Shown in pieces: positions 24,577 to 33,583 of a DNA stretch of 64,000 bases (its first letter is position 1; each line of letters begins with the position of its first letter). Where the stretch lies: contig NZ_CP044426.1 in assembly GCF_008824185.1 (NCBI RefSeq), positions 814,501 through 878,500 of the forward strand, in the 5' to 3' direction. Origin of the DNA: Paracoccus pantotrophus. GTDB lineage: Bacteria > Pseudomonadota > Alphaproteobacteria > Rhodobacterales > Rhodobacteraceae. The notes beneath the pieces were generated by a model. That model was not told where the DNA came from. It was given only the letters and a program-made list of their open reading frames with translations, and made no database searches. The position numbers and the translations under genes were made by a program.

Positions 24577-24728
24577 TGCGATCTTCCTCGTCTTCCGTGT
24601 CTTTGCTGTTCTGCCCGTCTTCCGGCGCCGGGCTGCCCATTCGCCAGCGGAACCCGCGCGACGGGTTGCGGGTTCCCTTGCCAATGCCCAGTTCTAGCAC
24701 AGCCAAGACATTGCAGGGTATCCGCAGG

Positions 24729-25550
24729 ATGACCGAACAAAGCCAAATCCCCGTCCGCCAGGCCGTCCTGCCGCCGATCGACGACCCGACCGTGCATGCG
24801 GCGATCGACCGGCTGGCCCGGCGCTATCTCCAGGCGGGCGGCGTGGCGATGGAATTGCTGACGGCCATCGGCGGCAAGGCCGAGGGGCTGATCGAGCGCC
24901 TGCCGCCCTCGGTGCGCGGGCGGGTGGACCGGATCACGCTCGCGGCGCTGAACCGCGCCTTCGACGCCGCCTCGCGGTCGCGCGGGGTGCTGCGGGAACG
25001 GGGCGATCTGTTCAACCGCCTGCTCTCGACCACATCGGGCGCGGTGGGCGGGCTGGCCGGGGTCGGCGGCGCGGCGCTGGAACTGCCGGTGACGGTGACG
25101 TTGCTTTTGCGCGCCATCATGGACATCGCCGCCGAACACGGCTTCGACCCGGTCTCGGACGAGGCCCGGCGCGAGGCGCTGCATGTCTTTGCCTCGGCGG
25201 GGCCGCTTTCGGATGACGACGGCACCGACCTGGGGCTGCTGGCGGCGCGCATGACCATCACCGGACAGACCGTGCAGGCGCTGATCGCGCGGGTGGCGCC
25301 GCGGCTCTCGGCCTCGCTGGCGCAGAAGCTGGCGGCGCAGGCGGTGCCGGTGCTGGGCGCGCTGGCCGGGGCCTCGATCAATTACAGCTTCACCCGCTAC
25401 TATCAGGAACTCGCCCGCGTGCATTTCGGCCTGCTGCGGCTGTCGCGGGAAACCGGCATCCCGCGCGAGGCGCTGGCCGAGGCGCTGGAGCTGCGCATGA
25501 TCCAGCTGCGCCCGAACACGGCGGCGCGCAAGCTGTCGCGGCGCGGCTAG
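24729..25550 (+). CDS. EcsC family protein
   Basis: A 273-residue protein of the EcsC family (known from the Bacillus ecs locus, function undefined). Visible are the GGVAMELLTAIGGKAEGLIERLP segment, a hydrophobic glycine-rich stretch SGAVGGLAGVGGAALELPVTVTLLLRAIMDIA (two parts, residues 105-137), and a second hydrophobic stretch near VPVLGALAGASINYSFTRYYQ. The ATG at 24729 follows GCAGG; the longer frame from 24462 is antisense to the Ivy gene. It is convergent with the helicase gene. Confidence 0.82.
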   Translation: MTEQSQIPVRQAVLPPIDDPTVHAAIDRLARRYLQAGGVAMELLTAIGGKAEGLIERLPPSVRGRVDRITLAALNRAFDAASRSRGVLRERGDLFNRLLSTTSGAVGGLAGVGGAALELPVTVTLLLRAIMDIAAEHGFDPVSDEARREALHVFASAGPLSDDDGTDLGLLAARMTITGQTVQALIARVAPRLSASLAQKLAAQAVPVLGALAGASINYSFTRYYQELARVHFGLLRLSRETGIPREALAEALELRMIQLRPNTAARKLSRRG

Positions 25551-25564
25551 CTAGGCGCCTGCGG

Positions 25565-27100
25565 TTATTCCTGGGCCTCGGCGGCCAGTTCCAGCACCGC
25601 GGCCGGGGCCTCCAGGTGATCGGTCCGCAGCGGTGCCGAGGGCCGGGCCAGCCGCGATTTCACCACCCAATGCAGCCGCTCCTGCGCGCGGGTGATGGCG
25701 ACATAGGCCAGCCGCTTCCACAGCGCGATGCCGGCCTCGGACCGGCCGGACCAGGCGGCGGCGGCGATATCGGGGGCAAAGACTTGCACGTCGGGCCATT
25801 GGCTGCCCTGCGCCTTGTGGATCGTCACCGCGGCACCATGCAGGAAGGCCGCGCCCATGCGGGCGGCATAGGGGATGAAGGGCTCCTCGACATCCGGCAT
25901 CTCGATCTTGACGATCGAGGCGGCGGAAAGCCGCGGCTCCTCGGCGCCCACGACATGCAGGCGCGAGAAGCCGGGCTTGCGGCCGGGGCCCAGATAGATC
26001 ACCTGCGCGCCCTTGATCAGCCCGCGCGCCTCCAGGTCGATGCGCTTCTTGCGGTGCTTCAGCGGCAGTTCTAGCCCGTCGCAGATCAAGGGTTCGCCCG
26101 GCAGCAGCGCATCGCCCGGCGCGCCATAGGCCGAGCGGAAGGCCTGGATCAGCTTGATGCGGGTGATGTTGCGCCAGACCAGCACCGGGCTTTGCGCCAT
26201 CAGGTCGGATTCCACCCGTTCGGCCCAGGTCACGCGCGGATCGCGGCTGGCGGCGTCGCGGATCATGCGCTCGAAGCCGTCGAACTCCAGCGCCGGATCG
26301 GCCAGCGCATGCGCGAGGTCCAGGATCGGGCTGTCGCCCTCCTGGCGGTGGATGCGGCTCAGCATCAGCCGCTGCGGGGCGGCCAGCCGGTCGAAGACCA
26401 TCTGGCCCGATTGACCGACCGGGGCCAGCTGCGCCGGATCGCCGAACAGGATCAGCAGCGGAAAGATCTCGCGCAGGTCGTCGAACTGGCGCTCGTCCAG
26501 CATCGAGGCTTCGTCGACCAGCCCGATGTCCAGCCCGTCCTCGCGCCGCTTCCAGCCGCGGATGAAGTCCGAGCCGCGCAGGCCGGCGGCGGCCAGGGCG
26601 CCGGGGATCGAGGCATGCTGGTCGTAAAAGGCCTTTGCCCGGTCCAGCGCCGCCTCGGTCAGCCCTTCCATCAGCCCCTCGACCGAGGGGCGCTCGCCCG
26701 CGCCGGTCAGCCAGTCGGCGATGCGTTCGTATTCCGGGTCGTAGACCGGGGTATAGAGGATGCGGTGGATCGTGGTCGCCGGCACGCCGCGCATGCGCAG
26801 CACGAAGGCCGCCTTGTTGGTGGGGGCCAGGATGGCGACGGTGCGGCGGTCCTTGCGCTTCTTGCCCTCGTAATCGCCCGAGACGATATCGACCCCGGCC
26901 GCCTTCAGCGCCTTGGTCAGTTCGGCAAGCAGCAGGGTCTTGCCCGAGCCGGCCTTGCCGATCACCGCCATGACCCGGCCCTTGCCGGGCTGCGGCGGCG
27001 CGATCTCCTCCGAGACCAGGTCGATGCCGGACTCCTCAAGCGCGGCGGCAAGCGCATCCCAGGCTTCGGCCTGATCGGGGGAAAGGGCGGGCAGGGTCAT
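25565..27100 (-). CDS. RecD-like / UvrD-C superfamily 1 DNA helicase
   Basis: A 511-residue AAA helicase. Walker A is VIGKAGSGKTLL near residue 50, Walker B LVDEASML near residue 195, a GDPAQLAPVG motif III, and late helicase motifs TIHKAQGSQWPDV and AYVAITRAQERLHW near residues 430 and 480. This matches the compact ATP-dependent RecD-like or DUF2075-type helicase common in alphaproteobacteria, without a RecB or RecC partner here. It probably acts 5'-3' on DNA in repair or replication restart. ATG at 27100 has GGGCACATG upstream without a strong ribosome site. Confidence 0.88.
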   Translation of the reverse strand: MTLPALSPDQAEAWDALAAALEESGIDLVSEEIAPPQPGKGRVMAVIGKAGSGKTLLLAELTKALKAAGVDIVSGDYEGKKRKDRRTVAILAPTNKAAFVLRMRGVPATTIHRILYTPVYDPEYERIADWLTGAGERPSVEGLMEGLTEAALDRAKAFYDQHASIPGALAAAGLRGSDFIRGWKRREDGLDIGLVDEASMLDERQFDDLREIFPLLILFGDPAQLAPVGQSGQMVFDRLAAPQRLMLSRIHRQEGDSPILDLAHALADPALEFDGFERMIRDAASRDPRVTWAERVESDLMAQSPVLVWRNITRIKLIQAFRSAYGAPGDALLPGEPLICDGLELPLKHRKKRIDLEARGLIKGAQVIYLGPGRKPGFSRLHVVGAEEPRLSAASIVKIEMPDVEEPFIPYAARMGAAFLHGAAVTIHKAQGSQWPDVQVFAPDIAAAAWSGRSEAGIALWKRLAYVAITRAQERLHWVVKSRLARPSAPLRTDHLEAPAAVLELAAEAQE

Positions 27101-27160
27101 GTGCCCTTGTTAGCCCGCGGCGCGAGGGGCGGAAAGGCCGATCCGGTGGCGCCGCCGCGA

Positions 27161-27230
27161 TTTGGGTATTTGTGCAACGAAGAAGAATCCGGGTGCGGCC
27201 CCGATCTTCTCTGCTCTCCAAATACCCATG
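27161..27230. repeat. Intergenic palindromic repeat, inverted pair (copies B1, B2)
   Basis: Two copies face each other: TTTGGGTATTTGTGCAACGA from 27161 on and its inverse, ending CTCCAAATACCCATG at 27230. Paired arms TTTGGGTATTTG and CAAATACCCA could form a hairpin. It lies between the helicase and EamA genes, both on the minus strand. Confidence 0.75.
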
Positions 27231-27285
27231 CGGCGCGCGCGCGTTCGTCATGGGCAGGGTTTTTTCGGGGCGCAGGCGGGCGGCC

Positions 27286-28164
27286 TTATCCGTGGCTTGC
27301 CGCGATCAGCGCGGCGACGCCCAGCACGATCAGCGCCATGCCCGCCACCTGCCGCCCAGAGATGCCTTCGCGGAACACCCGGCCCGAGACGAGCTGCGCC
27401 ATCACCACCTCGACCAGGGCCAGCGTGCGGACATTGGCCGCCGCTGTCAGCGCGAAGCCCAGGAACCAGAACAGCGAGGCCAGCGCTCCCAGCGCGCCCG
27501 CGCCCAGCGAACCGCGCCAGTGCCGGGCGATACCCCTCAGCGCCGCGCGGTCGAGCGCGCCCAGCCAGGCCAGCATGATCGCGCTTTGCAGGGCCAGGCT
27601 GAGCAGCAGGACGGTGGCGGCCCGCACTGGCTCGGCGCCGAAGGGCAGGGCAAGGATCGCGCCGCGAAAGCCGATGGCCGAAAGCCCGAACAGCGCCCCG
27701 GCCGCGATGCCGAGGCCCGCCGCGCGCCAGGTGCCGCGCCGCCAGTCGGCCCCCGACATCAGCACCACGCCCAGCGTCGCCGTGACGATCGCCGCCATGC
27801 GGACGGGGCCCAGCGGCTCGGCCAGGATCAGGGCGCCGATCAGCGCCAGCGTCACCGGTTCCGTCTTGATCAGCGCGGTGGTGACGCCGAAGCCGCGGCT
27901 TTCCATCGTCACCAGCATCAGCGCGGTGGCGGCGATCTGCGAGGCGGCCCCCAGCGCCGCCCAGAGCAGCACCGCCGCATCGGGCAGGGGCACAGGCACC
28001 AGCGCCGCCATCCCCGCCAGCACCAGCGCCGCGAAGGGCAGGCCGAAGAGGAAGCGCACGGCGGTCGCGCCCATGGTGCCGAGTTCCGCGGTCAGCCGGC
28101 GCTGCGCCGCATTGCGCCCGGTCTGGGCCGCGGCGGCGATCAGCGTGGCGAGGATCCAGCTCAA
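27286..28164 (-). CDS. EamA/DMT-superfamily transporter
   Basis: A 292-residue membrane protein with about 10 hydrophobic segments arranged as two EamA halves (five plus five), the drug/metabolite transporter layout. Transport substrate is unknown. The TTG start at 28164 is chosen because it lies just after the hemE stop at 28181 and gives LSWILATLIAAAAQTGRNAA as the first TM; an ATG-initiated longer frame overlaps hemE. Downstream is an intergenic repeat. Confidence 0.85.
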   Translation of the reverse strand: MSWILATLIAAAAQTGRNAAQRRLTAELGTMGATAVRFLFGLPFAALVLAGMAALVPVPLPDAAVLLWAALGAASQIAATALMLVTMESRGFGVTTALIKTEPVTLALIGALILAEPLGPVRMAAIVTATLGVVLMSGADWRRGTWRAAGLGIAAGALFGLSAIGFRGAILALPFGAEPVRAATVLLLSLALQSAIMLAWLGALDRAALRGIARHWRGSLGAGALGALASLFWFLGFALTAAANVRTLALVEVVMAQLVSGRVFREGISGRQVAGMALIVLGVAALIAASHG

Positions 28165-28180
28165 GCCCCGACCCCGCCCA

Positions 28181-29209
28181 TCAACCGCGGATCGCCTCCA
28201 GCATCCGCGCGACGTTCTCGGGGTCGGCCTCGGGGGTGATGCCATGGCCGAGGTTGAAGATATGCGGCCCCTGCGAGAAGGCCCTCACGATCCGCCGCGT
28301 CTCGGAGACGAGTTCCTCGCCGCCCGTGACCAGCAGGCGCGGGTCCAGGTTGCCCTGCACGCAGCTGTCCTTCTGCACCTGTGCCGCCGCCCAGTCGGCG
28401 CCGACCGAATTGTCCAGCGCCACGCAATCGGCCCCCGTGGCACGGGCAAAGCCCGCATAGCGCGGCCCGGCCTCGCGCGGGAAGGCGATCACCGGCACGC
28501 CGGGGTGGCGGGCCTTGAGCGCGGCGATGATCCGGCGCGCGGGCTCGACTGCGAAATCGTCGAAGTCCCGGCCCTTGAGCGAGCCGGCCCAGCTGTCGAA
28601 CAGCTTCACCACCTCGGCCCCGGCATCGATCTGGGCCGAGAGATAGTCGATGGTCGCCTCGGTGATGCGGTCGATCAGCGCGGCGAAGGCGGCGCGATCC
28701 TCGGCCTTGAAGCCGTGGGCCGGGGCCTGGTCGGGGGTGCCGCGGCCGGCGACCATATAGGTCGCGACGGTCCAGGGTGCGCCGGCAAAGCCGATCAGCG
28801 TGGTTTCCCGCGGCAGTTCGCGCGCCAGGATGCGGACGGTTTCATAGACCGGCGCCAGCGTGTCGTGGATCGCCTCGGCCGGCTTCAGGGCCGCCACCCC
28901 GGCGGCGCTGGTGATGGTGGAAAGCCGCGGCCCCTCGCCGGTCACGAACCACAGGTCGAGCCCCAGCGCCTGCGGCAGCAGCAGGATGTCGGCAAAGAGA
29001 ATCGCCGCGTCGAAACCATAGCGGCGGATCGGTTGCAGCGTGACCTCGGCCGCCAGGTCGGGGGTGTAGCACAGCGACAAAAAGTCGCCGGCCTGGGCGC
29101 GGGTGGCGCGGTATTCCGGCAGGTAGCGGCCGGCCTGGCGCATCATCCAGACGGGCGGAACGGGCAAACGCTCGCCCTTCAGCGCGCGCAGGATGGTTTT
29201 TTCGGACAT
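28181..29209 (-). CDS. hemE: Uroporphyrinogen decarboxylase
   Basis: A 342-residue HemE. The N-terminal signature VWMMRQAGRYLPEYR near residue 20 and the GFAGAPWTVATYMVAGRG signature near residue 140 are intact. It decarboxylates uroporphyrinogen III to coproporphyrinogen III in heme synthesis. It is divergent from hemC with only 75 bases between the starts, so the two tetrapyrrole genes share a promoter region. A frame downstream continues as the EamA transporter. Confidence 0.97.
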   Translation of the reverse strand: MSEKTILRALKGERLPVPPVWMMRQAGRYLPEYRATRAQAGDFLSLCYTPDLAAEVTLQPIRRYGFDAAILFADILLLPQALGLDLWFVTGEGPRLSTITSAAGVAALKPAEAIHDTLAPVYETVRILARELPRETTLIGFAGAPWTVATYMVAGRGTPDQAPAHGFKAEDRAAFAALIDRITEATIDYLSAQIDAGAEVVKLFDSWAGSLKGRDFDDFAVEPARRIIAALKARHPGVPVIAFPREAGPRYAGFARATGADCVALDNSVGADWAAAQVQKDSCVQGNLDPRLLVTGGEELVSETRRIVRAFSQGPHIFNLGHGITPEADPENVARMLEAIRG

Positions 29210-29284
29210 AATTCACCTCTCGCCCCCTTCATGGCGCGCGCGTCCCCGTTGTCAAGGCCGAGGGGGGGCGCTAAGCCCTGTGCC

Positions 29285-30226
29285 ATGACCCAGATGCCCG
29301 ACCCCCAGAACCCCATCCGCATCGGCACCCGCGGCTCGGCGCTTGCGCTGGCGCAGGCGCATGAAACCCGCGACCGGTTGATGGCCGCGCATGGCCTTGC
29401 CGCCAAGTCCTTCGAGATCGTGGTGATCAAGACCACCGGCGACCGCGTTCTGGACCGCCCGCTGAAGGAGATCGGCGGCAAGGGCCTGTTCACCCGCGAG
29501 ATCGAGGATGCGCTGCTGGCGGGCGAGATCGACATCGCCGTGCATTCCATGAAGGACATGCCGACGATCCAGCCCGAGGGGCTGGTGATCGACTGCTACC
29601 TGCCGCGCGAGGATGTGCGCGACGCCTTTGTCAGCGCCCGGTTCGCGGCGATTTCCGAGCTTCCCCAGGGTGCTGTCGTCGGTTCATCGAGCCTGCGGCG
29701 GCGGGCGCAGCTGGCGGCGCGGCGGCCCGACCTGAACCTGGTCGAGTTTCGAGGAAACGTGCAGACCAGGTTGAAAAAGCTGGAGGAAGGCGTGGCCGTG
29801 GCGACCTTCCTGGCCATGGCGGGGCTGACGCGGCTGGGCATGCTGCATGTCGCGCGCGGCGCGGTCGATCCCGACGAGATGCTGCCCGCGGTGGCGCAGG
29901 GCTGCATCGGGGTCGAGCGGCGCGCCGATGACGCGCGCATTGCCGCGCTGCTGGCGGCGATCTCGGACCGGGACAGCGCGCTGCGGGTGACGGCCGAGCG
30001 CGCCTTCCTCGCCCGGCTCGACGGCTCCTGCCAGACGCCCATCGCCGGGCTGGCGGAACTGGATGGCGACCGGCTGCGGCTGCGCGGCGAGATCCTGCGC
30101 CCCGACGGCAGCGAGGTCATCGCGGGCGAGCGCATCGGTCCGGCCTCGGAGGGCGCAGCCATGGGCACCGACCTGGCCGAGGAATTGCGCGGCCGGGCGC
30201 CTGCCGATTTCTTCGACTGGTCCTAG
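29285..30226 (+). CDS. hemC: Porphobilinogen deaminase (hydroxymethylbilane synthase)
   Basis: A 313-residue HemC. RIGTRGSALALAQA at the N-terminus, GGKGLFTREIEDALL, HSMKDMPT, SSLRRRAQL, and the dipyrromethane-cofactor cysteine in DGSCQTPIAG near residue 245 are all present. It condenses four porphobilinogens to hydroxymethylbilane, upstream of HemE, and also feeds cobalamin synthesis. Its end overlaps the convergent cobD by 4 bases. Confidence 0.97.
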   Translation: MTQMPDPQNPIRIGTRGSALALAQAHETRDRLMAAHGLAAKSFEIVVIKTTGDRVLDRPLKEIGGKGLFTREIEDALLAGEIDIAVHSMKDMPTIQPEGLVIDCYLPREDVRDAFVSARFAAISELPQGAVVGSSSLRRRAQLAARRPDLNLVEFRGNVQTRLKKLEEGVAVATFLAMAGLTRLGMLHVARGAVDPDEMLPAVAQGCIGVERRADDARIAALLAAISDRDSALRVTAERAFLARLDGSCQTPIAGLAELDGDRLRLRGEILRPDGSEVIAGERIGPASEGAAMGTDLAEELRGRAPADFFDWS

Positions 30227-31164
30227 AGCGGAATCGCCAGCGCCAGACCCAAACCCAGCAGCGCCATCGCCCGGCGATAAAGCGCCAGCCCGCGCAGCAG
30301 GTCCGTTGCGCCGGGGTCGCGAGCGGCCCCGTTCAGCCATGGCTCGGGGCTTTCCACGCCGTGATAGCGGCGCGGGCCGGACAGGCGCACGTCCAGCGCG
30401 CCGGCCATGGCGGCCTCGGGCCAGCCGGCATTGGGCGAGCGGTGGCGGCGCGCGTCGCGCCGGATCACCCCTGCCGCGCGTCCTCCGGCAGGCGGCGCGG
30501 CCAGCAGGAACAGCAGCGCCGTCAGCCGCGAGGCCGGCAGGTTCACCAGATCGTCCAGCCGTGCCGCCGCCCGCCCGAACAGCGCATGGCGCGGGCTCAT
30601 GTGGCCGATCATCGAATCGAGCGTGTTGATCGCCTTGTAGGCGGCGATTCCCGGCAGACCGGCCACCGCTGCCCAGAACAGGGGCGCGACCACGCCGTCC
30701 GAGGCGTTCTCGGCCAGGCTTTCCAGCGCCGCGCGGGCGATGGGCTCGGGCCGGTCGTCCAGGTCGCGGCCGACGATCATCGCCACCGCCGCTTTCGCCG
30801 CCGGTACATCCCCCTCGGCCAAGGGTCGCGCCACCGCGGCGACATGGTCGTGCAGCGAGCGGGTGGCGACCAGCGGCCAGGCCAGCACGCCCAGCAAGAC
30901 GGGGCCCAAGGGCAGCGGCGCGAGCGCCCAGGTCAGCAGCAGCGCCGGAAGCAGCGCCGTGCCGACCGTCACCCCCACCGCCAGCGCGCCGCGGGCGATG
31001 CGATGCCCACCCCTGTTCCAGCGGGCGTCCAGCGCCGAGATCAGCCGCCCGAGCCAGACCACCGGATGCGAGATGCGGCGATAGAGCGCCTCGGGCCAGC
31101 CGATCAGCGCATCGACCAGCAGCGCCACCAGCGCAATGGTCAGCGTGTCCTGCGACAGGATCAT
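30223..31164 (-). CDS. cobD: Adenosylcobinamide-phosphate synthase (CobD/CbiB)
   Basis: A 313-residue membrane protein with the CbiB/CobD motifs HPVVWLGRLI near residue 33, ESLAENASDGVVAPLFW near residue 150, and YKAINTLDSMIGH near residue 178. It attaches the aminopropanol arm to cobyric acid in cobalamin synthesis. ATGA overlap couples it to the upstream histidine-phosphatase gene. It converges on hemC with a 4-base overlap, giving a small tetrapyrrole gene group (hemE, hemC, cobD, phosphatase). Confidence 0.95.
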   Translation of the reverse strand: MILSQDTLTIALVALLVDALIGWPEALYRRISHPVVWLGRLISALDARWNRGGHRIARGALAVGVTVGTALLPALLLTWALAPLPLGPVLLGVLAWPLVATRSLHDHVAAVARPLAEGDVPAAKAAVAMIVGRDLDDRPEPIARAALESLAENASDGVVAPLFWAAVAGLPGIAAYKAINTLDSMIGHMSPRHALFGRAAARLDDLVNLPASRLTALLFLLAAPPAGGRAAGVIRRDARRHRSPNAGWPEAAMAGALDVRLSGPRRYHGVESPEPWLNGAARDPGATDLLRGLALYRRAMALLGLGLALAIPL

Positions 31165-31727
31165 GGCGCGGCCTGGGGCGCGACCCGGTTGACGGCCTCG
31201 ACGGCCCAGCCGGCAGGGCTGCGCGACAGGATGGTCAGCGACAGCGGCGCCACGGAAAAGGACAGTGCCGCCGGGCCGACCGCCAGGGCCAGGGCGGCGC
31301 GCACCGTGCCGGCATGGGCGACCACCGCCACCGTGCCCTGCGCGCGCGCCAGCAGCGGCTGCACCCGCGCCGCCATGTCGAGGAAGCTTTCGCCCCCCGG
31401 GGGGCGCTGGCGGGCAAGTTCCTCGGGCGGCAGCGGGCCAAGGTCCGGGATGGCGGCGCCGGGCTGCTCCCAGGTGCCGAAATCCTGCTCCCACAGGGCG
31501 GGGTGCCATTCGGGGTCCAGCTCCAGAGCCGCGCAGGTCTGCCGGCAGCGCAGGGCGGGGCTGGACCAATGCGTTCCCGCCACAGCCAGCGCCGTGCGCG
31601 CCCAGGCGAGTGTTGCCCGGTCGCTGCAATCCGCCGCCACGTCGCGCCGCCCTGCCAGTCCAGGTTGGGCCAGTGGCGCGTGGCGCAGGATCAGCAGCCG
31701 CGCGGCGGCATCGGGAAGCGGGCTCAT
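31161..31727 (-). CDS. Histidine phosphatase family protein, probable alpha-ribazole phosphatase (CobC-like)
   Basis: A 188-residue phosphoglycerate-mutase-like phosphatase. The RHG-type motif is LILRHAPLA near residue 12 (second position Ala), the acidic WEQDFGTWE near residue 80, and the second histidine in VVAHAGTVRAAL near residue 137. Such proteins next to cobD are usually alpha-ribazole-5-phosphate phosphatases of the cobalamin nucleotide loop. The context supports this, but the family is broad. The start ATG at 31727 has GCAAGGATGCCCG upstream, with weak ribosome-site features. Confidence 0.75.
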   Translation of the reverse strand: MSPLPDAAARLLILRHAPLAQPGLAGRRDVAADCSDRATLAWARTALAVAGTHWSSPALRCRQTCAALELDPEWHPALWEQDFGTWEQPGAAIPDLGPLPPEELARQRPPGGESFLDMAARVQPLLARAQGTVAVVAHAGTVRAALALAVGPAALSFSVAPLSLTILSRSPAGWAVEAVNRVAPQAAP

Positions 31728-31876
31728 CGGGCATCCTTGCGGCTTTCCGCGGCAGGAATGGCGCGAGGGGACAGGCTTGTCAACGAAGCCTCGGCCGGCG
31801 CAGGATCGACCGCAAGAGGAGATGCCGCACAGAAGGCTTGACGCGGGCCCCGCCCCGGCGGCATAAACCAGTTAAA

Positions 31877-31890
31877 TGAACACTCGTTCA
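31877..31890. promoter_or_regulatory. TetR-type palindromic operator before ivd
   Basis: The sequence TGAACACTCGTTCA is a perfect TGAAC-N4-GTTCA inverted repeat, 20 bases before the ivd ATG and directly upstream of its GGAGGAG ribosome site. Such elements bind TetR-family acyl-CoA-responsive repressors. No TetR gene is in the neighbourhood, so the regulator is unlinked. Confidence 0.65.
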
Positions 31891-31910
31891 ATAAATGGAG
31901 GAGATGGCCG

Positions 31911-33071
31911 ATGTTCACCGCGGGAATGCAGTTCGACCTGGGCGAGGACGTGAACGCCCTGCGCGACACCGTCCATCGCTGGGCGCAGGAGCGGGTGAAG
32001 CCCATCGCGGCCGAGGTCGACCGCAGCAACGCCTTTCCGAACGAGCTGTGGCGCGAGATGGGCGAGCTGGGCCTTCTGGGCATCACCGTGTCCGAAGATC
32101 TTGGCGGCAGCGGCATGGGCTATCTGGCGCATGTGATCGCCACCGAGGAGATCGCCCGCGCTTCGGCCTCGGTCAGCCTGTCCTATGGCGCGCATTCCAA
32201 TCTTTGCGTGAACCAGATCAAGCTGAACGGCACCGACGAGCAGCGGGCGAAATACCTGCCAGACCTGTGCAGCGGCAAGGCGGTCGGCGCGCTGGCCATG
32301 TCCGAGGAAGGCGCGGGCAGTGACGTGGTCGGCATGAAGCTGCGGGCCGAGAAGAAGAACGACCGCTATGTGCTGAACGGCAACAAATACTGGATCACCA
32401 ACGCGCCCGACGCCCATACGCTGGTGGTCTATGCCAAGACCGACCCCGAGGCCGGCAGCAAGGGCATCACCGCCTTCATCGTCGAACGCGGCATGAAGGG
32501 CTTCTCGACCAGCCCGCATTTCGACAAGCTGGGCATGCGCGGCTCGAACACCGGCGAGCTGATCTTCCAGGATTGCGAGGTGCCCTTCGAGAACGTGCTG
32601 GGCGAGGAAGGCAAGGGCGTGCGGGTGCTGATGTCCGGCCTCGATTACGAGCGGCTGGTGCTGTCGGGCATCGGCACCGGCATCATGGCTGCCTGCCTCG
32701 ACGAGGTGATGCCCTATGTCAAGGAACGCAAGCAGTTCGGCCAGCCGATCGGTTCGTTCCAGCTGATGCAGGGCAAGATCGCCGACATGTATGTCGCGCT
32801 GAACACGGCGCGGGCCTATGTCTACGAGGTGGCGAAAGCCTGCGATGCCGGCAAGGTGACGCGACAGGACGCGGCGGGCGCGGTGCTTTACGCCAGCGAA
32901 CAAGCCATGGTGCAGGCGCATCAGGCGGTGCAGGCGCTGGGGGGCGCGGGCTTCCTGAACGATTCGGTGGTCAGCCGGCTGTTCCGCGACGCCAAGCTGA
33001 TGGAGATCGGCGCCGGCACCTCGGAAATCCGCCGCATGCTGATCGGTCGCCAGCTGATGGAGATCGCCTGA
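31911..33071 (+). CDS. ivd: Isovaleryl-CoA dehydrogenase
   Basis: A 386-residue acyl-CoA dehydrogenase. AMSEEGAGSDV near residue 130, the KYWITNAPDA FAD region, and the catalytic Glu in LDYERLVLSGIG near residue 245 match isovaleryl-CoA dehydrogenase rather than short-chain members (which have the Glu near the C-terminus). It oxidises isovaleryl-CoA to 3-methylcrotonyl-CoA in leucine breakdown. It is the first gene of the liu operon. GGAGGAG precedes the start, and its stop overlaps the next start by one base. Confidence 0.93.
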   Translation: MFTAGMQFDLGEDVNALRDTVHRWAQERVKPIAAEVDRSNAFPNELWREMGELGLLGITVSEDLGGSGMGYLAHVIATEEIARASASVSLSYGAHSNLCVNQIKLNGTDEQRAKYLPDLCSGKAVGALAMSEEGAGSDVVGMKLRAEKKNDRYVLNGNKYWITNAPDAHTLVVYAKTDPEAGSKGITAFIVERGMKGFSTSPHFDKLGMRGSNTGELIFQDCEVPFENVLGEEGKGVRVLMSGLDYERLVLSGIGTGIMAACLDEVMPYVKERKQFGQPIGSFQLMQGKIADMYVALNTARAYVYEVAKACDAGKVTRQDAAGAVLYASEQAMVQAHQAVQALGGAGFLNDSVVSRLFRDAKLMEIGAGTSEIRRMLIGRQLMEIA

Positions 33072-33583
33072 TGCGCCTGCTTGTCCTGTCCCTGCTGCTG
33101 GCCGCCGGCCCGGCGCTGGCCCAGGACGGCCCGCGATACGATGCCGATGGTTTCGCGAAATGCATTGCGGATGCGGAAGCCGATGCCAGCGCCGCGCCGG
33201 GGCTGCGAAGCTGCATTGGCCAGGCCTCGACGCAATGCATGGCGACAGCGGGCGGCGAGACCACCGTGGGCATGGTGGAATGCCTGGGCCATGAGGCGAA
33301 GGATTGGGACACGCTGCTGAACGGCTATTACGAGCGGGCGCTGAAGGCCGCCAAGGCGGCGGATGCGGAACTGGCCGATCTCGGCTCGGCCGCCGAACCG
33401 GCGGCCCCGGCCCTGCAGCAGGCGCAGCGCCACTGGATCGCCTTCCGCGATGCCTCTTGCCGCTATGAGAGCCTGCGCTATCAGGGCGGCACGCTGGGCG
33501 GTCCGGCAGCCCAGGATTGCGTGCTGCGCCTGACGGCCGAACAGGCGCTGCGCCTGCGCGACATCGCGGAGGGGATGGAATGA
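33071..33583 (+). CDS. Secreted LprI/DUF1311-type protein, first of a pair
   Basis: A 170-residue protein with a 19-residue signal peptide ending AQD. The mature part carries six cysteines and the DUF1311 pattern: DWDTLLNGYYERAL, then QAQRHWIAFRDASCRYE. DUF1311 proteins include LprI, a lysozyme inhibitor in mycobacteria, and several periplasmic proteins of unknown role. Its ATG overlaps the ivd stop by one base, and its stop overlaps the next gene (ATGA). This tight coupling to ivd suggests co-expression with leucine breakdown, though the reason is unclear. Confidence 0.75.
   Translation: MRLLVLSLLLAAGPALAQDGPRYDADGFAKCIADAEADASAAPGLRSCIGQASTQCMATAGGETTVGMVECLGHEAKDWDTLLNGYYERALKAAKAADAELADLGSAAEPAAPALQQAQRHWIAFRDASCRYESLRYQGGTLGGPAAQDCVLRLTAEQALRLRDIAEGME

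Noticed and set aside
31728..31876. Possible cobalamin riboswitch before the cobD unit.
   Set aside because: The B12-box consensus was looked for by eye on the minus strand and was not found.
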